From positions 1 to 7,648 of the forward strand of contig RPRC01000270.1 of the NCBI GenBank assembly GCA_003857395.1: 7,648 nt of DNA, given 5' to 3'. The DNA comes from Geobacter sp. (GTDB taxonomy: Bacteria; Desulfobacterota; Desulfuromonadia; Geobacterales; Geobacteraceae). Shown piece by piece: positions 5,605-7,648 of this stretch. The notes beneath the pieces were generated by a model that saw nothing but the letters and a program-made list of their open reading frames with translations, did no database searches and was not told where the DNA came from. Made by a program: the position numbers and the translations under genes. Numbering within the stretch: the stretch's first letter is position 1; each line of letters opens with the position of its first letter.

Positions 5605-7500
5605 GTGTCACTACTTACGCTTCGCACTATCCAGATCGCATTCGGCGGTCCGTCGTTATTTGAAGGGATCAACCTCCAGATTGAAGAAGGGGACCGCCTG
5701 TGCCTGCTGGGACGGAACGGAACCGGCAAATCGACCCTGTTGAAGATACTTGCCGGCGATCTCCCTCCCGACAGCGGAGAGATCATCCGCCAACAGGGGC
5801 TGAAAACAGCCGTCGTCACCCAGGAATCGCCCCCGAACCTCACCGGCTCGGTCTTTGATGTGGTTGCCAGCGGGATGGGGGACACAGCGGAACTTCTGGC
5901 TGAATATCACCACGTGAGTATTCGTCTTGCCACGGAAAGAAGCGCTGAACTGCTGAAAACCCTGGAACAGCTGCACAAGTCTCTCGAAGACTCCGGCGGC
6001 TGGAGCCTGCATCAGGAGGTGGAGCGTGTTCTCGGTCGGCTCTCGCTTGATCCGGAAGCTGAATTCAGCCAGTTGTCTGGCGGCACAAAACGCCGCGCAC
6101 TGCTGGCTCGAGCCTTGGTATCACAGCCTGACATCCTCGTTCTGGACGAACCGACCAACCACCTGGACATCGACACGATTGTCTGGTTGGAAGATTTCCT
6201 CCTTAAAGAAGTAAAGACCTTTCTCTTTGTGACCCACGACCGTGCCTTTGCCCGGAGAATGGCAAACCGAGTCGCGGAATTGGATAAGGGGAGGCTGTTT
6301 GTTTTTTCCTGCGGCTACGATACGTTTGTCGAGCGTCGGGAGGCACTCCTGGAAGCGGAAGTTGCCCGGCAGGCACTGTTCGACAAGAAACTGGCCCAGG
6401 AAGAAGTCTGGATACGTCAAGGGGTCAAAGCACGCCGGACCCGCAACGAAGGACGTGTCCGGGCATTAAAAAAGCTGCGAGAGGAACGGAGGACCAGGAG
6501 GGAGAGAATCGGCTCGGTGAAGATGCAGCTGCAGGAAGCCGAACGCTCCGGCAATCTGGTGGTGGAAGCGGAAGCAGTTTCCTTCGGCTACAACGGCACC
6601 CCGGTTATCAGCAATCTCACCACCACCATCATGCGGGGTGATCGGGTTGGCATTATCGGCCCCAACGGTTCGGGAAAAACCACCCTGCTCCGACTGCTGC
6701 TGGGTGAACTGGAACCCCAAAGCGGCGAAATCCGCCTCGGCACCCGCCGAGAGGTCCTCTATTTCGACCAGCTCCGCGAACAGCTGGACCCGGACCAGAC
6801 CGTACAGGAAAACGTGGGAGAGGGAAACGACACCGTACTTATCAACGGCAGGCAGCGCCATATCATCGGCTACCTCCAGGATTTTCTCTTTTCCCCGGAA
6901 AGGGCACGCAGCCCGGTACGAATTCTGTCAGGCGGTGAAAGAAACCGGCTCCTCCTGGCCAAGCTGTTCACCAAACCCTCCAATGTTCTGGTAATGGACG
7001 AACCCACCAATGACCTGGATGCCGAGACACTGGATCTCCTCGAAGAACTTCTCGTAGAGTATCCCGGAACCCTTCTCTTGGTTAGTCATGACCGGGAATT
7101 TCTCAACAATGTCGTTACCAGTACCCTGGTTCTAGAAAACTCCGGTCAGATCAGCGAATTTGTTGGCGGCTATGATGACTGGCTCCGGCAGTCGACACCG
7201 GCACCCTCCGCTGCCGCACCACCAAGGTCGCCTCTGCCGCCAAAGGAAAAAACCCGCATTGAGTCGGATAAAACCCGCAAGCTTTCCTTCAAGGAACTGC
7301 GGGAACTGGAGTCGCTGCCAGATCGAATAGCTTCACTGGAAGAAGAAGTACGGATTCTCCACGAAAAACTCGCCGACCCCGATTTTTATCGGAACGCAGG
7401 AGCAGACGTTTCACAGTTCACAGCCCAACTCCACGCTGTTGAAAGCGAGTTGGAAAAGGCCTATGCCCGGTGGGAGGAGCTGGAGGCGTTTTCCGGCTAG
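5605..7500 (+). CDS. uup: ABC-F family ATPase Uup
   Basis: This is a 631-residue soluble ABC-F protein with two ATPase domains and no membrane segment. Domain 1 has Walker A GRNGTGKST (36-44), signature LSGGT (157-161), Walker B LVLDEPTNHLD (178-188) and switch His H211. The charged linker (about 245-310) contains QEEVWIRQGVKARRTRNEGR, the hallmark P-site tolerance motif region of Uup. Domain 2 has Walker A GPNGSGKTT (352-360), signature LSGGE (441-445), DEPTNDLD (465-472) and H495. After a Pro/Ala-rich hinge (530-548) comes a C-terminal coiled coil (about 555-628), the DNA- or RNA-binding tail of Uup, ending RWEELEAFSG. Length agrees with E. coli Uup (about 635). ABC-F proteins act on ribosomes, and uup mutants of E. 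coli show raised precise transposon excision. It starts 36 bp after yjgR and has no terminator before the convergent gene beyond it. All catalytic motifs are intact. Confidence 0.96.
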   Translation: MSLLTLRTIQIAFGGPSLFEGINLQIEEGDRLCLLGRNGTGKSTLLKILAGDLPPDSGEIIRQQGLKTAVVTQESPPNLTGSVFDVVASGMGDTAELLAEYHHVSIRLATERSAELLKTLEQLHKSLEDSGGWSLHQEVERVLGRLSLDPEAEFSQLSGGTKRRALLARALVSQPDILVLDEPTNHLDIDTIVWLEDFLLKEVKTFLFVTHDRAFARRMANRVAELDKGRLFVFSCGYDTFVERREALLEAEVARQALFDKKLAQEEVWIRQGVKARRTRNEGRVRALKKLREERRTRRERIGSVKMQLQEAERSGNLVVEAEAVSFGYNGTPVISNLTTTIMRGDRVGIIGPNGSGKTTLLRLLLGELEPQSGEIRLGTRREVLYFDQLREQLDPDQTVQENVGEGNDTVLINGRQRHIIGYLQDFLFSPERARSPVRILSGGERNRLLLAKLFTKPSNVLVMDEPTNDLDAETLDLLEELLVEYPGTLLLVSHDREFLNNVVTSTLVLENSGQISEFVGGYDDWLRQSTPAPSAAAPPRSPLPPKEKTRIESDKTRKLSFKELRELESLPDRIASLEEEVRILHEKLADPDFYRNAGADVSQFTAQLHAVESELEKAYARWEELEAFSG

Positions 7501-7648
7501 AACCACTCGCTCTCGAATGCATCACCACGGTACTTCTTCCGAAAGGCCGCACCATCACCATTGACAATGTTCGTCCGAAGAAAGGCACCAATGAATGACT
7601 CGCCCTCACAACCACATCTCCTTCTGGTGTATCCTTCAACCCATAAAC
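7497..7648 (-). CDS. Probable C-terminal fragment of an unrecognised minus-strand gene, cut by the right edge
   Basis: On the minus strand the frame starting at 7646 stays open for 49 codons to a TAG at 7499-7497. It gives a protein-like tail with YTRRRCGCEGESFIGAF, RTNIVNGDGAAFRKKYRGD and a terminal FESEWF, mixing basic, acidic and aromatic residues as soluble proteins do. Its CxC with nearby basic residues might bind metal, but I do not recognise the family. The stop codon overlaps that of uup: the shared CTAG at 7497-7500 supplies TAG on both strands. No start codon is in the window, so the gene would enter from the right. A competing minus-strand frame here (down to 7418) overlaps uup coding sequence more and looks less natural. 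The reality of this gene is only moderately supported. Confidence 0.45.
   Translation of the reverse strand, partial: LWVEGYTRRRCGCEGESFIGAFLRTNIVNGDGAAFRKKYRGDAFESEWF

Noticed and set aside
7418..7639. Minus-strand 73-codon frame starting MKDTPEGD near the right edge
   Set aside because: Its second part is antisense to the conserved uup C-terminus and turns Pro/Arg-rich. The alternative frame ending at 7497 stops exactly at the gene boundary and looks more protein-like.
1..7648. CRISPR array, tRNA or rRNA genes, transposase, toxin-antitoxin or defence genes
   Set aside because: No regularly spaced direct repeats, cloverleaf sequences, or motifs of such proteins were seen on either strand.

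Overview
This 7.6 kb window is an ordinary-looking stretch of bacterial chromosome. It has five recognisable plus-strand genes and probably the tail of a sixth gene on the minus strand at the right edge. GC content looks moderate (mid-50s by eye), with strong Shine-Dalgarno sites and Gram-negative envelope proteins (an EmrB-type inner-membrane pump and a periplasmic Spy/CpxP-like protein). Together with the style of the RdgC-like and Uup-like proteins, this suggests a proteobacterium-like organism, most likely a Geobacter/Geotalea-type member of the Desulfuromonadales. The taxonomic placement is inference from protein resemblance and was not tested by a search.

Layout. (1) Bases 1-1536: a DHA2-family (EmrB/QacA-like) drug efflux pump whose start lies off the left edge. 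(2) 1641-2387: a secreted Spy/CpxP-like periplasmic protein with two tandem copies of the LTxxQ domain. It follows the pump in the same direction with no visible terminator between them, so the two may be co-expressed as an envelope-stress and efflux unit. (3) 2388-2608: a regulatory spacer with a perfect 13-bp inverted repeat (2432-2444/2470-2482) and a strong intrinsic terminator (2503-2531). (4) 2609-3775: a divergent, enlarged RdgC-like DNA-binding protein, closed by a second strong terminator (3796-3820). It appears to be an independent single-gene unit. (5) 3776-4104: a non-coding gap filled mostly by a roughly 170-bp imperfect inverted-repeat element (3896-4065) with perfect 9-bp ends, resembling a MITE or paired REP element. 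(6) 4105-5568 and 5605-7500: a YjgR/HerA-like (DUF853) ATPase and the ABC-F ATPase Uup, 36 bp apart and probably co-transcribed. (7) 7497-7648: the likely C-terminus of an unrecognised minus-strand gene, whose stop codon overlaps the uup stop codon in a shared CTAG.

Functionally, the left part concerns the cell envelope (efflux plus a periplasmic chaperone or metal-binding protein). The rest concerns DNA and nucleotide-driven housekeeping: RdgC modulates RecA, YjgR is a HerA/FtsK-superfamily ATPase, and Uup is an ABC-F protein linked to ribosome function and to precise excision of transposons. I did not find a clearly new biological system. The items most worth a second look are the inverted-repeat element at 3896-4065, the 13-bp inverted repeat before the RdgC-like gene, the tandem Spy-like protein and the enlarged RdgC.
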